DNA of 64,000 bases, taken from NCBI GenBank assembly GCA_020692215.1, contig JAIMKW010000001.1, positions 718,442 through 782,441 of the forward strand. Direction: 5' to 3'. A program made the position numbers and the translations under genes. Source of the DNA: Sandarakinorhabdus sp. (GTDB lineage Bacteria > Pseudomonadota > Alphaproteobacteria > Sphingomonadales > Sphingomonadaceae). How positions within the stretch are numbered: the first letter of the stretch is position 1; every line of letters begins with the position of its first letter. The notes under the pieces were generated by a model. It searched no databases, was not told the DNA's origin, and saw only the letters and a list, made by a program, of their open reading frames with translations. This document shows, in pieces, positions 33,757-43,098 of this stretch.

Positions 33757-34128
33757 TCAGGCCGAAATCTTGGGAGGGCGCTCGTCCGCCGTGCTGCGGT
33801 TCGAAGGGGCAGCGGCCACTACCGGCCGTTCCACGCCAGCGCGCACGAAGCCGGTGGGCATGGCATCTGGCAGTGCAAAAAAGGCTGCCAGAGGCGTGCA
33901 GGCATCCGCGCAGCCACCGGCACAGCCGCCAGGGCAGCAATCCGGCTTTGCCGGTGATTCCTTATCCACGCTATCGGCCATATGGCAGGGCGCATCCGCC
34001 GAAACGGTCATCGCCGCCGCTACCACCGTCGGCGCGTCCACCATCTCGGCCGCCATGGCAGCCGATTGCATGCCGCCGAACAGCAGCGCGATCGCAGTCA
34101 GAACCGAAAGGAGCCAGCGTCTGCCCAT
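33757..34128 (-). CDS. Small exported Cys-rich protein, putative metal binding
   Basis: 123 residues with a signal peptide (residues 1-26, ending SAAMAAE). A Cys cluster follows: CHMADS, then DCCPGGCAGGCADAC. The cluster resembles DUF2946-like or other metal-responsive envelope proteins. It is the first gene of the cassette and is divergent from the alpha/beta hydrolase at 34192, so the promoter lies in 34129-34191. Binding of copper or another soft metal is inferred from cysteine content and neighbours. Confidence 0.6.
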   Translation of the reverse strand: MGRRWLLSVLTAIALLFGGMQSAAMAAEMVDAPTVVAAAMTVSADAPCHMADSVDKESPAKPDCCPGGCAGGCADACTPLAAFFALPDAMPTGFVRAGVERPVVAAAPSNRSTADERPPKISA

Positions 34129-34191
34129 AAGGGTTTCTTATCCCAAACCACAGCCTCGCGCAAATCACCGGCGTGCGCTAGAAAGCCGGCC

Positions 34192-34935
34192 ATGCCCGCA
34201 CTCCAGATGGTAACCCGTACAGATGGCGTCAGGATCGCCGCGCGCCACTACGCGGGCATCGGGCCCACCATTATGTTCCTGCCCGGATATATGTCGGACA
34301 TGGCGGGAACCAAGGCGCAGGCGCTGATGGATTGGGCGCAGGCCCATGGCCGCGCCTGTCTCCTCCTCGATTATTCCGGTTGCGGCCTGTCCGAAGGGGC
34401 GTTCGACGATGGCTCCATCCAGCGCTGGGCGGCAGATGCGAAGGCCGTCGCCGATGCGCTTGCCCCCGGTCCGCTGCTCCCCGTCGGCTCGTCCATGGGC
34501 GGCTGGATCATGCTGCATCTCGCGCTCGCCATCCCGCAGCGCATCCACGCGCTGGTGGGCATCGCGGCCGCGCCCGATTTCACGCGCTGGGGCCTGTCCC
34601 TCTCCGCGCAGGATGCAGAGCGACTGGCACATCAGGGGTTCACAACCCGCCCCAGCGCCTATGCCGAAAGCCCCTACCGCTATAGCCGTGCGCTGGTCGA
34701 AGCCTCCGAAGCCGCCTGCCTCCTGCAGGCCCCCATCGCAATCGAGGCACCAATCCGCCTCCTCCACGGCCTCGAAGACACCGATGTCCCGTGGGATATT
34801 TCACTCCAGCTTGCCCGCCAGCTGCAATCAGCCGATGTTCAGCTCACCCTCGTCAAGGGTGGGGACCACCGGCTGTCCACGCCCGCCGATCTCGCGCTCC
34901 TCACGCGCACCATTGAAAGCCTCGATGCGCCATGA
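34192..34935 (+). CDS. Alpha/beta hydrolase, ABHD10-like esterase/thioesterase
   Basis: 247 residues of alpha/beta hydrolase fold. Oxyanion strand FLPGYMSDMAGTKA, nucleophile elbow VGSSMGGWIM (Ser in GSSMG), acid Asp region LLHGLEDTDVPW and catalytic His in GGDHRLST. The FLPGYMSDM motif is typical of ABHD10-type depalmitoylases. The start at 34192 avoids a longer upstream frame that overlaps the divergent Cys-rich gene. Its stop overlaps the next gene's ATG (ATGA). Substrate unknown. Confidence 0.85.
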   Translation: MPALQMVTRTDGVRIAARHYAGIGPTIMFLPGYMSDMAGTKAQALMDWAQAHGRACLLLDYSGCGLSEGAFDDGSIQRWAADAKAVADALAPGPLLPVGSSMGGWIMLHLALAIPQRIHALVGIAAAPDFTRWGLSLSAQDAERLAHQGFTTRPSAYAESPYRYSRALVEASEAACLLQAPIAIEAPIRLLHGLEDTDVPWDISLQLARQLQSADVQLTLVKGGDHRLSTPADLALLTRTIESLDAP

Positions 34936-35717
34936 AACCGATCCTCCTTGCTGCCCTGCTGATTGCTGCGCCCGCCACCTTTGCGCAATCCGGGTCGGGT
35001 GCCACCTACGATCCCTCGCTCGATCGCAAGCGCTATGAGGGCTGTGTTCGCGCCATCCCCACCGATGCCGCCAAGGCCGAGCAGTTCGCGCTCGAATGGC
35101 AGGGTATGGGGGGTGGCCTTCCCGCCCGCCATTGCCAGGCGCTGGCCCAGCTCCACCGCGAACAGTTCGCCGCCGCCGCAAGCACGCTGGTAAAGGCCGC
35201 TCAGGCCGCCGAGGCCGAAAAGAGCCCGCTCGCCGCCGATTTCTGGGGCCAGGCGGGCAACGCGGCGGTTCTGGCTGGAGACAGCAAGGGCGCAATCGGA
35301 TATTTCACCACTGCCATCACCCAGGCTGGCGAATTCGCGCCCCAGCGCAGCGCAAACCTGCTGGTCGATCGTGCCCGCGCCCAAACCGAATTGAACAACA
35401 TCCCTGCCGCCCGCGCCGACATCGACAAGGCGCTCACCCTCAACCGTGACGACCCGATCGCCTGGATGCTCTCGGCAGCGCTGGCCCGCCGCGAGAAGGA
35501 TATGGCCCGCGCCACCCAGGAAATCAGCCGCGCCTCCACGCTCGCCCCGACCGACCCGGACATCATGTTCGAACAGGGCAACATCGCGGCCGCCAACGGA
35601 GACGCAGAGGCCGCCCGCAAGGTCTGGGAGATGACGGTAAAATCAGCCCCGGGCACCCCGGCTGCAGACATGGCGGCGAAGGCACTTGCCGCAAAGCCGG
35701 CAGACCCAGCGCCCTAG
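34932..35717 (+). CDS. Exported tetratricopeptide repeat protein
   Basis: 261 residues: signal peptide ending near TFAQS, then a helical domain with recognisable TPR units between residues about 100 and 250, for example DIDKALTLNRDDPIAWML and IMFEQGNIAAANGDAEAA. It probably acts as a periplasmic scaffold. Start ATG overlaps the previous stop by ATGA, indicating coupling with the hydrolase. It is convergent with the thioesterase gene only 7 bases away. Confidence 0.85.
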   Translation: MKPILLAALLIAAPATFAQSGSGATYDPSLDRKRYEGCVRAIPTDAAKAEQFALEWQGMGGGLPARHCQALAQLHREQFAAAASTLVKAAQAAEAEKSPLAADFWGQAGNAAVLAGDSKGAIGYFTTAITQAGEFAPQRSANLLVDRARAQTELNNIPAARADIDKALTLNRDDPIAWMLSAALARREKDMARATQEISRASTLAPTDPDIMFEQGNIAAANGDAEAARKVWEMTVKSAPGTPAADMAAKALAAKPADPAP

Positions 35718-35724
35718 CGCCTGT

Positions 35725-36120
35725 TCAGTCCTTCAGGAACAGCGCCGTGATCCCCGCCGGCACCCGCGCCGGCCGCATCAGCGCCTTGTCCATCAGCACC
35801 CAGGTGGTGCGCGCGTCCACTCGCACGTCACCGTCCGGCCCGCAGATCGTCGTGCAGCGATCAAACCGCGCACCCCGCGCATTCTCGCCCCAGGTCTCGG
35901 CCTGCAGCGCCTCGCCCAGCAGGCTGGCGCGTCGGTAGTCGATCTCGTGCCGGCTCACCACCCAGATGAAGCGCGCCACATCGTCGGCGGGCGCAACAGC
36001 GCGCCAGTGCGCAGTTGCAATGTCCTGCAACCAGCGCACAACGACAGCGTTGTTCACATGGCCGAGTTCGTCGATGTCGGCAGCCTCCGGGGTGATGCGC
36101 ATCCGGAAGCTGGCGGCCAT
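35725..36120 (-). CDS. Acyl-CoA thioesterase, hotdog fold (4HBT family)
   Basis: 131 residues with the 4-hydroxybenzoyl-CoA thioesterase signature DELGHVNNAVVVRWLQD (Asp as catalytic residue) and a second strand region SRHEIDYRRASLLGE. It would hydrolyse acyl-CoA thioesters. The ATG shares one base with the stop of the oligopeptidase gene (TGATG), so translation is coupled. The exact acyl substrate cannot be inferred. Confidence 0.87.
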   Translation of the reverse strand: MAASFRMRITPEAADIDELGHVNNAVVVRWLQDIATAHWRAVAPADDVARFIWVVSRHEIDYRRASLLGEALQAETWGENARGARFDRCTTICGPDGDVRVDARTTWVLMDKALMRPARVPAGITALFLKD

Positions 36121-38252
36121 CAGGCTTTCGCCTTCCCGTCGAACGCGGCAAAGATGAAGGCATATTCCTCCGCCACATCACGCAAGGCTTCGAACCGGCC
36201 GGATTTTCCACCGTGCCCGGCCCCCATGTTGATCTTCAGCAGCAGCAGATTGTCGTCGGTCTTCACGGCGCGCAGCCGCGCTGTCCATTTTGCCGGCTCC
36301 CAATAGGTCACCCGCGGATCGGAAAGTCCACCGGTGATCAGCATTGCGGGATAATCGCGCGGCACAGTCTGCTCATAGGGAGACAATTGGATCAGCCGCT
36401 TGAAGGCTTGCGGGTCCGTCGCGGGGTTTCCCCATTCCGGCCATTCGCCCGGCGTCAGCGGCAGCCCTTCGTCCAGCATGGTGTTCAGGATATCGACAAA
36501 GGGCACATGCGCCACGATCGCGCGCCACAATTCGGGTGCCTGGTTCACCACGGCGCCCATCAGCCATCCACCCGCCGAACCGCCGCTGGCCGATGTGAAT
36601 CCCGCACGGCCGAACCCCTGCGCGTGCAGATGTTTCGTCGCATCGATGAAATCGTCGAAGGTGTTGCCGCGCTTGTCCAGCTTGCCGTCCAGATACCATT
36701 GGTATCCAAGGTCGTCGCCGCCCCGCACATGGGCGATCGCATAGGCAAAGCCCCGGTCCAGCAGCGAAAGCCGGGCCGATGAAAAGCTCGGCGGACTGGC
36801 AATTCCGTAGGCGCCATAGCCGGTGACATGCAGCGGCTGTGTTCCGTCCTTCCGGTAGCCCTTCTTGTATACAACGGAAACCGGCACCTTGGTTCCATCC
36901 CGCGCGGTCGCGATCAGCCGCTCGGTGGCATAAAGGCTGGCATCATAGCCCGAAGGAATTTCCTGCACCTTCAGCGTTGCCAGTTCGCCAGATGCCACCC
37001 GATAGTCGAACACCGTATTGGGCGTCACCATCGAGGAATAGCCGATCCTGAGCTCCGGCGCATCTGGTTCGGCGTTGATGCCAAGCGATGCGGTATAGCT
37101 CGCCTCGGGGAAGGGCACGCGGCGCTCGGCGCCATCGGGGAACAGCAGCCGCACCTGGTCCAGCCCCTCCACCCGCTCCTCGATCGCCAGATAGGATTTG
37201 AAGGCGGACAGGTCGGTCAGATAGACCGCGTCGGATCCGGCAACCAAGGTCGTCCACGCCCCCGGGTCTGAAAGCGGCGCGGTGGCAATCCGGAAGTTCA
37301 CATGCTCGTCGTTTGTCAGGATGAACAACGTGTCGCCCCGTGCATCCACCGAATAGCGCACATTGGGCTTGCGCGGCCGCACAATGCGCGCGGGCGCTGC
37401 AGGGTTGGCGGCATCCAGCATTCTGACTTCGGTCGTTGTTGCAATGTAGCTGTTCAGCAGGATGTGCCGGCGGTCTTTCGTGGCAGAAGCCTGCAGCCAG
37501 AAGCCGGCCTCCATTTCTTCATACAGAAGCTGGCTTTCCGTTGCGCCCAGCCTGTGCAGCCAGGCCTTGGTCGCCCGCCATTCGGCAGAGGCCTGCGTCC
37601 ACACAAGGGATGTTGAATCCGAAGACCATACCGGTTCACCCAGAGAGTCCGCCGCAACCGTCTCGAGATCCCTGCCGGTAGCGAGATCGCGAATCACCAG
37701 CACGAAACGCTCCGAACCGTCAGTGTCGGCCGAATAGGCCAGCAGCCTGCCATCGGGCGAAACAACAAGCGATCCCAGCTGGAAATAGGCCTTCCCCTCG
37801 GCCAGCGCCGATTCCGACAGCAGCAGTTGATCGGGCCCTCCGGCCTTCGGTTTGCGATACCAGTCACGATATTGCCCGCCCGGCTTGAACGCCCACCAGT
37901 ACAGCCAATCCCCATCAGGATGGGGAAAGCTGGCATCGTCCTCCTTCACGCGGCCTTTCAGCTGCTCGAACAGCGCCTCCACCAGCATCGAATGCTCGCG
38001 CATCCGCTCTTCGAAATAGGCGTTTTCGGCGTTCAGATAGGCCAGCACCTCCGGATCATCGACCTTGGGATAGTCCACGTCCCTCAGCCAGGCATAGGGG
38101 TCGTTCACGGTGATGCCATGCAGCGTGAACTGATGATCGCCAGCGCGGGCGACAGGAGGGGTCATGCGGGCCTTTCCAGCGGCAGAAAATACAGGAGCGG
38201 AAATCGGAATGGCGGCCAGCAGGCTGCCGGCGACAAAGGTGCGGCGTTTCAT
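36120..38252 (-). CDS. S9 family peptidase, oligopeptidase B-like
   Basis: 710 residues. A Tat-like leader (MKRRTFVAGS) suggests export. A beta-propeller (about 80-420) shields the active site. The C-terminal alpha/beta hydrolase domain has the catalytic Ser in SASGGSAGGWLMG, Asp in GLSDPRVTYWEPAKW and His in GAGHGGKSGR. The motif RGGDDLGYQWY with acidic residues is characteristic of oligopeptidase B, which cuts short peptides after basic residues. GGGAGG precedes the ATG. The intact triad suggests activity in the periplasm. Confidence 0.9.
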   Translation of the reverse strand: MKRRTFVAGSLLAAIPISAPVFSAAGKARMTPPVARAGDHQFTLHGITVNDPYAWLRDVDYPKVDDPEVLAYLNAENAYFEERMREHSMLVEALFEQLKGRVKEDDASFPHPDGDWLYWWAFKPGGQYRDWYRKPKAGGPDQLLLSESALAEGKAYFQLGSLVVSPDGRLLAYSADTDGSERFVLVIRDLATGRDLETVAADSLGEPVWSSDSTSLVWTQASAEWRATKAWLHRLGATESQLLYEEMEAGFWLQASATKDRRHILLNSYIATTTEVRMLDAANPAAPARIVRPRKPNVRYSVDARGDTLFILTNDEHVNFRIATAPLSDPGAWTTLVAGSDAVYLTDLSAFKSYLAIEERVEGLDQVRLLFPDGAERRVPFPEASYTASLGINAEPDAPELRIGYSSMVTPNTVFDYRVASGELATLKVQEIPSGYDASLYATERLIATARDGTKVPVSVVYKKGYRKDGTQPLHVTGYGAYGIASPPSFSSARLSLLDRGFAYAIAHVRGGDDLGYQWYLDGKLDKRGNTFDDFIDATKHLHAQGFGRAGFTSASGGSAGGWLMGAVVNQAPELWRAIVAHVPFVDILNTMLDEGLPLTPGEWPEWGNPATDPQAFKRLIQLSPYEQTVPRDYPAMLITGGLSDPRVTYWEPAKWTARLRAVKTDDNLLLLKINMGAGHGGKSGRFEALRDVAEEYAFIFAAFDGKAKA

Positions 38253-38422
38253 AGGCGCCTCCCTTAGTCCCGCGAGATGTTATCCCGCAACATCGCTCCA
38301 TGTGACCAGTTGTAACATTTCCGTCGCTTCAAAGCCGTTGCCACCGGGCAGGCTATTGGCTAGCGCAGCGAGCGTGCACGCGGCTGTTGGCCGCCGGGGA
38401 TTGCAACGGAACGGGGTTTGTC

Positions 38423-39256
38423 ATGCTGAACGTGAGCGCTGCTGATGTCGTCGTGGATCCCTACCCGCACGTCGTATCCGATTCGATGCTGGATCCGGCG
38501 ATGTTCGCGCGGCTGAAGGCCGAATATCCCGATGCCGGCCTGTTCGCCGAAAACGCCGCCGACACCGGGGGCAAGGGCAGCCGCGCGGGCAAGGAAACGG
38601 GTTTCGATATCTATCGCGGCGACACCACCTATGATCGGCTGATTGCCGGCTCGCCGGCTTGGGCCGAGTTCGACGCCTGGATCAACAGCCAGGCCTTTGT
38701 CGACAAATATCAGGAGCTGTTCGGCCCCCACGCCAGGGATATCGGCATCTCGGTCGATATCGCGAAATCCACCTACGATCGCAGCTATATCGAGCCCCGC
38801 GATGTCCTCACCGCAACTGAAACGCTGGGTGAAAAGATTGCCGGCGCCGCGCACAGCCTGACCCGGCCACTGCGGATGGGGCAGCCAACGGATCTCTTCA
38901 GCCGGCTGGATATCACCCGCTCGCTGGGCGGCTATGCCAAGCCGCCGCACTGCGACAGGCCCAACCGGCTGTGCTCGCTCATCATCTACTTCACCGATGC
39001 CGATGAAGTCGGCCTTGAAGGCGGTGATCTGCTTGTCTTCAAGGCGAAAAAGCCCGGCCCCATCGAAAAGGCGCCTCGCCACCCCCGGCCGGACGAGGTG
39101 GACATCGTCGCCCAGCTCCGCCCCAAGGCGAACCGTGGCGTGTTCTTCCCCTGCTGCAACACCAGCTACCACGGCGTCACCGCCGTCACCAGCAAGGGCG
39201 TGCCAAGAGATTTTCTCTACATCAACATATCGGGCCGTTCCGCCAGCCTCTGGTAG
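38423..39256 (+). CDS. 2-oxoglutarate/Fe(II)-dependent oxygenase
   Basis: 277 residues of double-stranded beta-helix fold. Iron ligands appear as HCD in GYAKPPHCDRPNRLC and the distal His in NTSYHGVTAV, followed by a basic residue (PRDFLYINISG) that would bind the 2OG carboxylate. It resembles prolyl 4-hydroxylase-like PHYH/2OG-FeII_Oxy proteins. The start at 38423 gives the family's normal N-terminus. It stands alone, divergent from the oligopeptidase and convergent with the DMT transporter. Substrate unknown. Confidence 0.82.
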   Translation: MLNVSAADVVVDPYPHVVSDSMLDPAMFARLKAEYPDAGLFAENAADTGGKGSRAGKETGFDIYRGDTTYDRLIAGSPAWAEFDAWINSQAFVDKYQELFGPHARDIGISVDIAKSTYDRSYIEPRDVLTATETLGEKIAGAAHSLTRPLRMGQPTDLFSRLDITRSLGGYAKPPHCDRPNRLCSLIIYFTDADEVGLEGGDLLVFKAKKPGPIEKAPRHPRPDEVDIVAQLRPKANRGVFFPCCNTSYHGVTAVTSKGVPRDFLYINISGRSASLW

Positions 39257-39270
39257 GCCTCGCCCCGGCC

Positions 39271-40158
39271 CTAGCGCCGTATCAGCACCAGCGCGGCCGC
39301 GATCATGCCAGCGCCCAGCAACTCGGCGGGCCCCAGCGCCTCGCCGAACATAAGCCAGCCGGCCGCAGCCGAGACCAGCGGCTGAACCAGCAAGCCGATG
39401 CCAACCACGAAAGTCGGCAGGCGACCGCTTGCAAACACCATCAGCCCTTGCCCCAGAAGCTGGCTTGAAACCGCAAGGCCCAGCACGGGCCGCCAGTCGC
39501 CCGGCCAGAAGGCCGCCGGCTCCAGCAATGCGGCCGGCAGCAGCACCAGCACGGATGCAAAGGTCGACATGGCAAGAACGGTCGCGGTCGAAAGCCGCCC
39601 GCGCAGCCGCATGATGGTGAGCAGATAGCCCGTGTAAAAACCGGCCGCGCACAGGCTCAGCAGGTCGCCCAGAAGATGCGCCGCGCCCAGTTGCGCCGAG
39701 CTGCCGAACAGCAGCAGGGCGCCGGCACCCGCCAGAGCCAACGATTGCAGGGTGGATGCACCGGGCCGCTCGCGCCGCACCAGCAGCGCCCAGCCGGCCA
39801 GCATGAAGGCGGTCGTGTTGGCAAACAGCGTTGCATTGGCCATCGTTGTGCGAACGATGCCCAGGTGCCAGACAATCAGGTCGGCCGCAAAAAAGGCCCC
39901 CGCCACCGCCGCCACACCCCATGGCAGCGCCCGGAACGATGCGCGCTCCGCCTCGCGCGTGCGCAACACCAGCGCCACCACGATCAGAACCGGCGCAGCC
40001 AGCGCCATCCGCCAGAAGGCGGATGCAACAGGCCCTACGTCGGCCAGCCGCACCAGCAGCGGCCCGAATGCCAGCATGGCCGATCCAAGGAACAACGCAA
40101 ACAGCGGCCAGCGCGCAAGGCGCACCGGTTCGGGCGCTGCTATCGTGTCCAAGGCCAT
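39271..40158 (-). CDS. DMT superfamily transporter (EamA domains)
   Basis: 295 residues with ten predicted helices in two EamA repeats. The first repeat has GPLLVRLADVGPVASAFWRM, the second LGDLLSLCAAGFYTGYLL and a final LPTFVVGIGLLVQPLVSA. Members export small metabolites such as amino acids or drugs. It starts 31 bases after the epoxide hydrolase gene on the same strand and may be the last gene of that unit. Substrate unknown. Confidence 0.88.
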   Translation of the reverse strand: MALDTIAAPEPVRLARWPLFALFLGSAMLAFGPLLVRLADVGPVASAFWRMALAAPVLIVVALVLRTREAERASFRALPWGVAAVAGAFFAADLIVWHLGIVRTTMANATLFANTTAFMLAGWALLVRRERPGASTLQSLALAGAGALLLFGSSAQLGAAHLLGDLLSLCAAGFYTGYLLTIMRLRGRLSTATVLAMSTFASVLVLLPAALLEPAAFWPGDWRPVLGLAVSSQLLGQGLMVFASGRLPTFVVGIGLLVQPLVSAAAGWLMFGEALGPAELLGAGMIAAALVLIRR

Positions 40159-40189
40159 TGGCTGCGCCTACCAGCGCGCCGCGCGTCTG

Positions 40190-41323
40190 TCAGCCAAGCT
40201 GCCGCACAAAATCCCGCAAATCCGCCAGCAGTAGCTCGGGCTCTTCCAGCCCGGCGAAATGCCCGCCGCGCGGCATGTCCGTCCAGTGCGTCACATTATA
40301 GCCCCGCTCCACCATGGATCGCGGCGGGAAAGCCAGCAGATCGCGCGGGAAGGCGGCAACGCCGGTCGGCACCTCGATCCGCCTGCCATCTGGAATGGAA
40401 AAGCCCCCTTCCAGGAACATCCCGCGATAGATCCATGTCGCCGAAAGGAAGCTGCGCGTTGAAAGATAGATCATGATGGTGGTGAGCAGCGTGTCGAGCG
40501 GGAAAGGCGGCTCTATGTGCCTGGCATTGGTGTCCGACCAGCCACAATATTTCTCCGCCAGCCAGGCGGCAACGCCCATCGGGCTGTCCATCATCGCAAA
40601 GCCCAGGCTCTGCGGCTTGGTGCCCTGCAGCACCAGATAGCCCGTCTCGGTGGCCCGGATCATGGTGGCCCAGCCCAGCCACTGCTTCTCCTCGGGCGTG
40701 TTGGCCGACATGTCGGCCGAGCGAAGGCCATAGCCGTTCAGGTGAATCGCCTCCACCCGGCGGCTGTCCAGCCCGATCCACCCGCCGATCACGCTGCCCC
40801 AGTCCCCCCCCTGGTAGACATAGCGGTCATAGCCCAGCACGCCCATCAGCCGGTCGTACATCCCCGCCACGGCGCGCGGCCCCATCGGCTGCCTTGGCTT
40901 GTCGCTCCAGGCATAGCCGGGAAGCGAAGGCGCCACCACATGGAAGGCCGGTGCCTGCGGATCCTCGGGCTCGGCCAGCCGGTCGATGATCGCCTCGAAT
41001 TCCATCACCGAACCGGGCCATCCATGCGCGATCAGCAGCGGCCGCGCATCCGGCCGGGTCGAACGCCTGTGGATGCAGTGCAGATGAAAGCTGGGGTCAA
41101 CCTCCACCCGGAAATGGGGAAAGCGGTTGATCCGCTCCACCGCTGCCGGCCAGTCGAACCGGGTCAGCCAATGGTCGCGCAGCTGCTCCATATAGGCGCG
41201 GTTCGCCCCATGCTCCCACTGGTGCCCCTCGGGCTCCTCGAAAAAGCGGAACGACTCCACCCGCTGGCGGACCCATGCGGCCTCCTCGGGGTTTGCGGGC
41301 ACGATGAAAGGGGTCACGCTCAT
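40190..41323 (-). CDS. Epoxide hydrolase (EHN domain, microsomal type)
   Basis: 377 residues. An N-terminal EHN domain (residues 1-110, WVRQRVESFRFFE, EQLRDHWLTRFDW) packs on the alpha/beta hydrolase core. Oxyanion motif AHGWPGSVMEF, nucleophile Asp in QGGDWGSVIGG and His in PRGGHFAGLEEPE complete the triad. It opens epoxides to diols with a covalent ester intermediate. The ATG overlaps the stop of the GMC oxidoreductase upstream (ATGA). The pair suggests sequential processing of a hydrophobic substrate. Confidence 0.92.
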   Translation of the reverse strand: MSVTPFIVPANPEEAAWVRQRVESFRFFEEPEGHQWEHGANRAYMEQLRDHWLTRFDWPAAVERINRFPHFRVEVDPSFHLHCIHRRSTRPDARPLLIAHGWPGSVMEFEAIIDRLAEPEDPQAPAFHVVAPSLPGYAWSDKPRQPMGPRAVAGMYDRLMGVLGYDRYVYQGGDWGSVIGGWIGLDSRRVEAIHLNGYGLRSADMSANTPEEKQWLGWATMIRATETGYLVLQGTKPQSLGFAMMDSPMGVAAWLAEKYCGWSDTNARHIEPPFPLDTLLTTIMIYLSTRSFLSATWIYRGMFLEGGFSIPDGRRIEVPTGVAAFPRDLLAFPPRSMVERGYNVTHWTDMPRGGHFAGLEEPELLLADLRDFVRQLG

Positions 41324-42951
41324 GCCACCATTGCCCCAACCTTGCGTTCGGACCTGATCGCGTGGGCAATCTTTTCTGCGATCATGATTGTCGGCGCATT
41401 GGTGTTGCCCGAAACCAGATAGGGCATCACCGAGGCGTCCACCACCATCAGCCCTTCCACCCCGTTCACATGCAGCCCGATGTCCGTCACAGCGTCTGCA
41501 TCAGGCCCCATCCGGCAGGTGCCGACCGGGTGATAGATTGTTTCGCCCCAGGCCCGCAGCTTCTCCAGCACGGCATCGCCTGCCACGCCCTCGCCCGGCC
41601 ACAGCTCGCCCGCGTTGTAGCGCGCCAGCGCCGGCTGCCGGCCGATCCTGCGCGCAATCTCCACCCCCTGCAGGATGGTTGCCACATCCTCGGGTGCCGA
41701 CAGATAATTCGGGTCGATCGCCGGGTGCGCCATCGGGTCGGGCGATTTCAGCCATATCGTGCCCCGGCTTTCGGGCCGCACCTGGCACACATGCGCCTGA
41801 TAGCCATGCTCGGGGTTCAGCCCGCCTACGCCATGGGCATTGCCCTTCACCGGCATGAAATGCATCTGGATATCGGGCGCAGCCAGCCCCTCGCGCGTGG
41901 CAACAAAGGCCCCCGTGGCAGTCGGCATATAGCTTGCGTTGCCGCTCTTGCGCAAAATCCAGTTCAGGCCGGCCAGCATCTTCACCAGCGGATTGGTGGT
42001 GCCGTTCAGCGTGATCGGCTCGCTGCACTTCCACTGCACGATCACGTCCAGATGGTCCTGCAGATTCTGCCCCACCTGCGCCCGATCGGCGACGATATCG
42101 ATCCCCATCGCCTTCAGATGCGCGGCCGGCCCGACACCGGACAGCATCAGCAATTGCGGCGAATTGATTGCCCCGCCACACAGGATGATCCGCCGCCCCG
42201 CCACGGTCTGCCCGCCCGAATAGGCCACGCCAACCGCGCGCTTCCCTTCGAACAGCACCTTCTCGGCCAGCGCCCCGGTCAGGATCTTCAGGTTCGTCCG
42301 TGCCCGGACTTCCGGCGTAAGGTAAGCCCGCGCGGCAGACCAGCGCTGCCCGTCCTTGATGGTCGAATCATACGCTCCGGCGCCCTCGAACTGCGGGCCG
42401 TTGAAATCATCGGTGCGGGGAATCCCGGCTTCGACGGCGGCATCAATGAAGGCGTTGTTCAGAACATGCGGAAGCATCCGCCGCGTGGTGGCAAGCGGCC
42501 CTTCGTCGCCATGCCATTCGCTTGCGCCGCGGTCGGAACTCTCGCTCTTGCGGAAATAGGGCAGCACATCGGCCCAGCCCCAGCCAGTGCAGCCGGTCTG
42601 CGCCCAGCGGTCATAATCACTGGAATGGCCGCGGATATAGACCATCCCGTTGATCGAGGATGATCCCCCCAGCGCCTTTCCGCGCGGCCAATAGAGCTTG
42701 CGTCCGTTCAGCTGCGCCTGCGGCTCGGTCCAATAGCCCCAGTTGAATTCGCTGTTGTTCTCGGGCGGCAGGATCTGCCCGATCCCGGCGGGCATGTTGA
42801 TCATCATGCTCTTGTCGTTGCCGCCGGCCTCCAGCAGCGCCACCCGCGTGCCCCTATCCTCCGAAAGCCGTCCGGCCAACGCGCAGCCGGCAGACCCGGC
42901 ACCCACGATCACGAAATCGAACCCGTCGTCCAGTGCCTTGTTCACGCCCAT
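41320..42951 (-). CDS. GMC family FAD-dependent oxidoreductase (choline dehydrogenase-like)
   Basis: 543 residues. N-terminal FAD site DFVIVGAGSAGCALAGRLSE, GMC signature 1 WPRGKALGGSSSING, signature 2 GGAINSPQLLMLSGVGP and the C-terminal active site YHPVGTCRMG with the second His near SGNTNAPTIM. It oxidises a primary or secondary alcohol. ATG 42951 (MGVNKALDD) is set because the upstream frame is not protein-like; GGAGG sits only 2 bases before it. It is translationally coupled to the epoxide hydrolase. Confidence 0.92.
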   Translation of the reverse strand: MGVNKALDDGFDFVIVGAGSAGCALAGRLSEDRGTRVALLEAGGNDKSMMINMPAGIGQILPPENNSEFNWGYWTEPQAQLNGRKLYWPRGKALGGSSSINGMVYIRGHSSDYDRWAQTGCTGWGWADVLPYFRKSESSDRGASEWHGDEGPLATTRRMLPHVLNNAFIDAAVEAGIPRTDDFNGPQFEGAGAYDSTIKDGQRWSAARAYLTPEVRARTNLKILTGALAEKVLFEGKRAVGVAYSGGQTVAGRRIILCGGAINSPQLLMLSGVGPAAHLKAMGIDIVADRAQVGQNLQDHLDVIVQWKCSEPITLNGTTNPLVKMLAGLNWILRKSGNASYMPTATGAFVATREGLAAPDIQMHFMPVKGNAHGVGGLNPEHGYQAHVCQVRPESRGTIWLKSPDPMAHPAIDPNYLSAPEDVATILQGVEIARRIGRQPALARYNAGELWPGEGVAGDAVLEKLRAWGETIYHPVGTCRMGPDADAVTDIGLHVNGVEGLMVVDASVMPYLVSGNTNAPTIMIAEKIAHAIRSERKVGAMVA

Positions 42952-43098
42952 ATCCTCCGCCCAACGCCGTTGCAGCCTGCCATCACAGGCAGTTTTCGCC
43001 AACCTAGCCAAGGCGGGCGCCACCTTCCAGCCTGTGCAAAGTGGGTGAAAGGCGGCAACCCCTTCCGCGCTGCCGTCGCCCCGGCTAGGAACAGCGGC

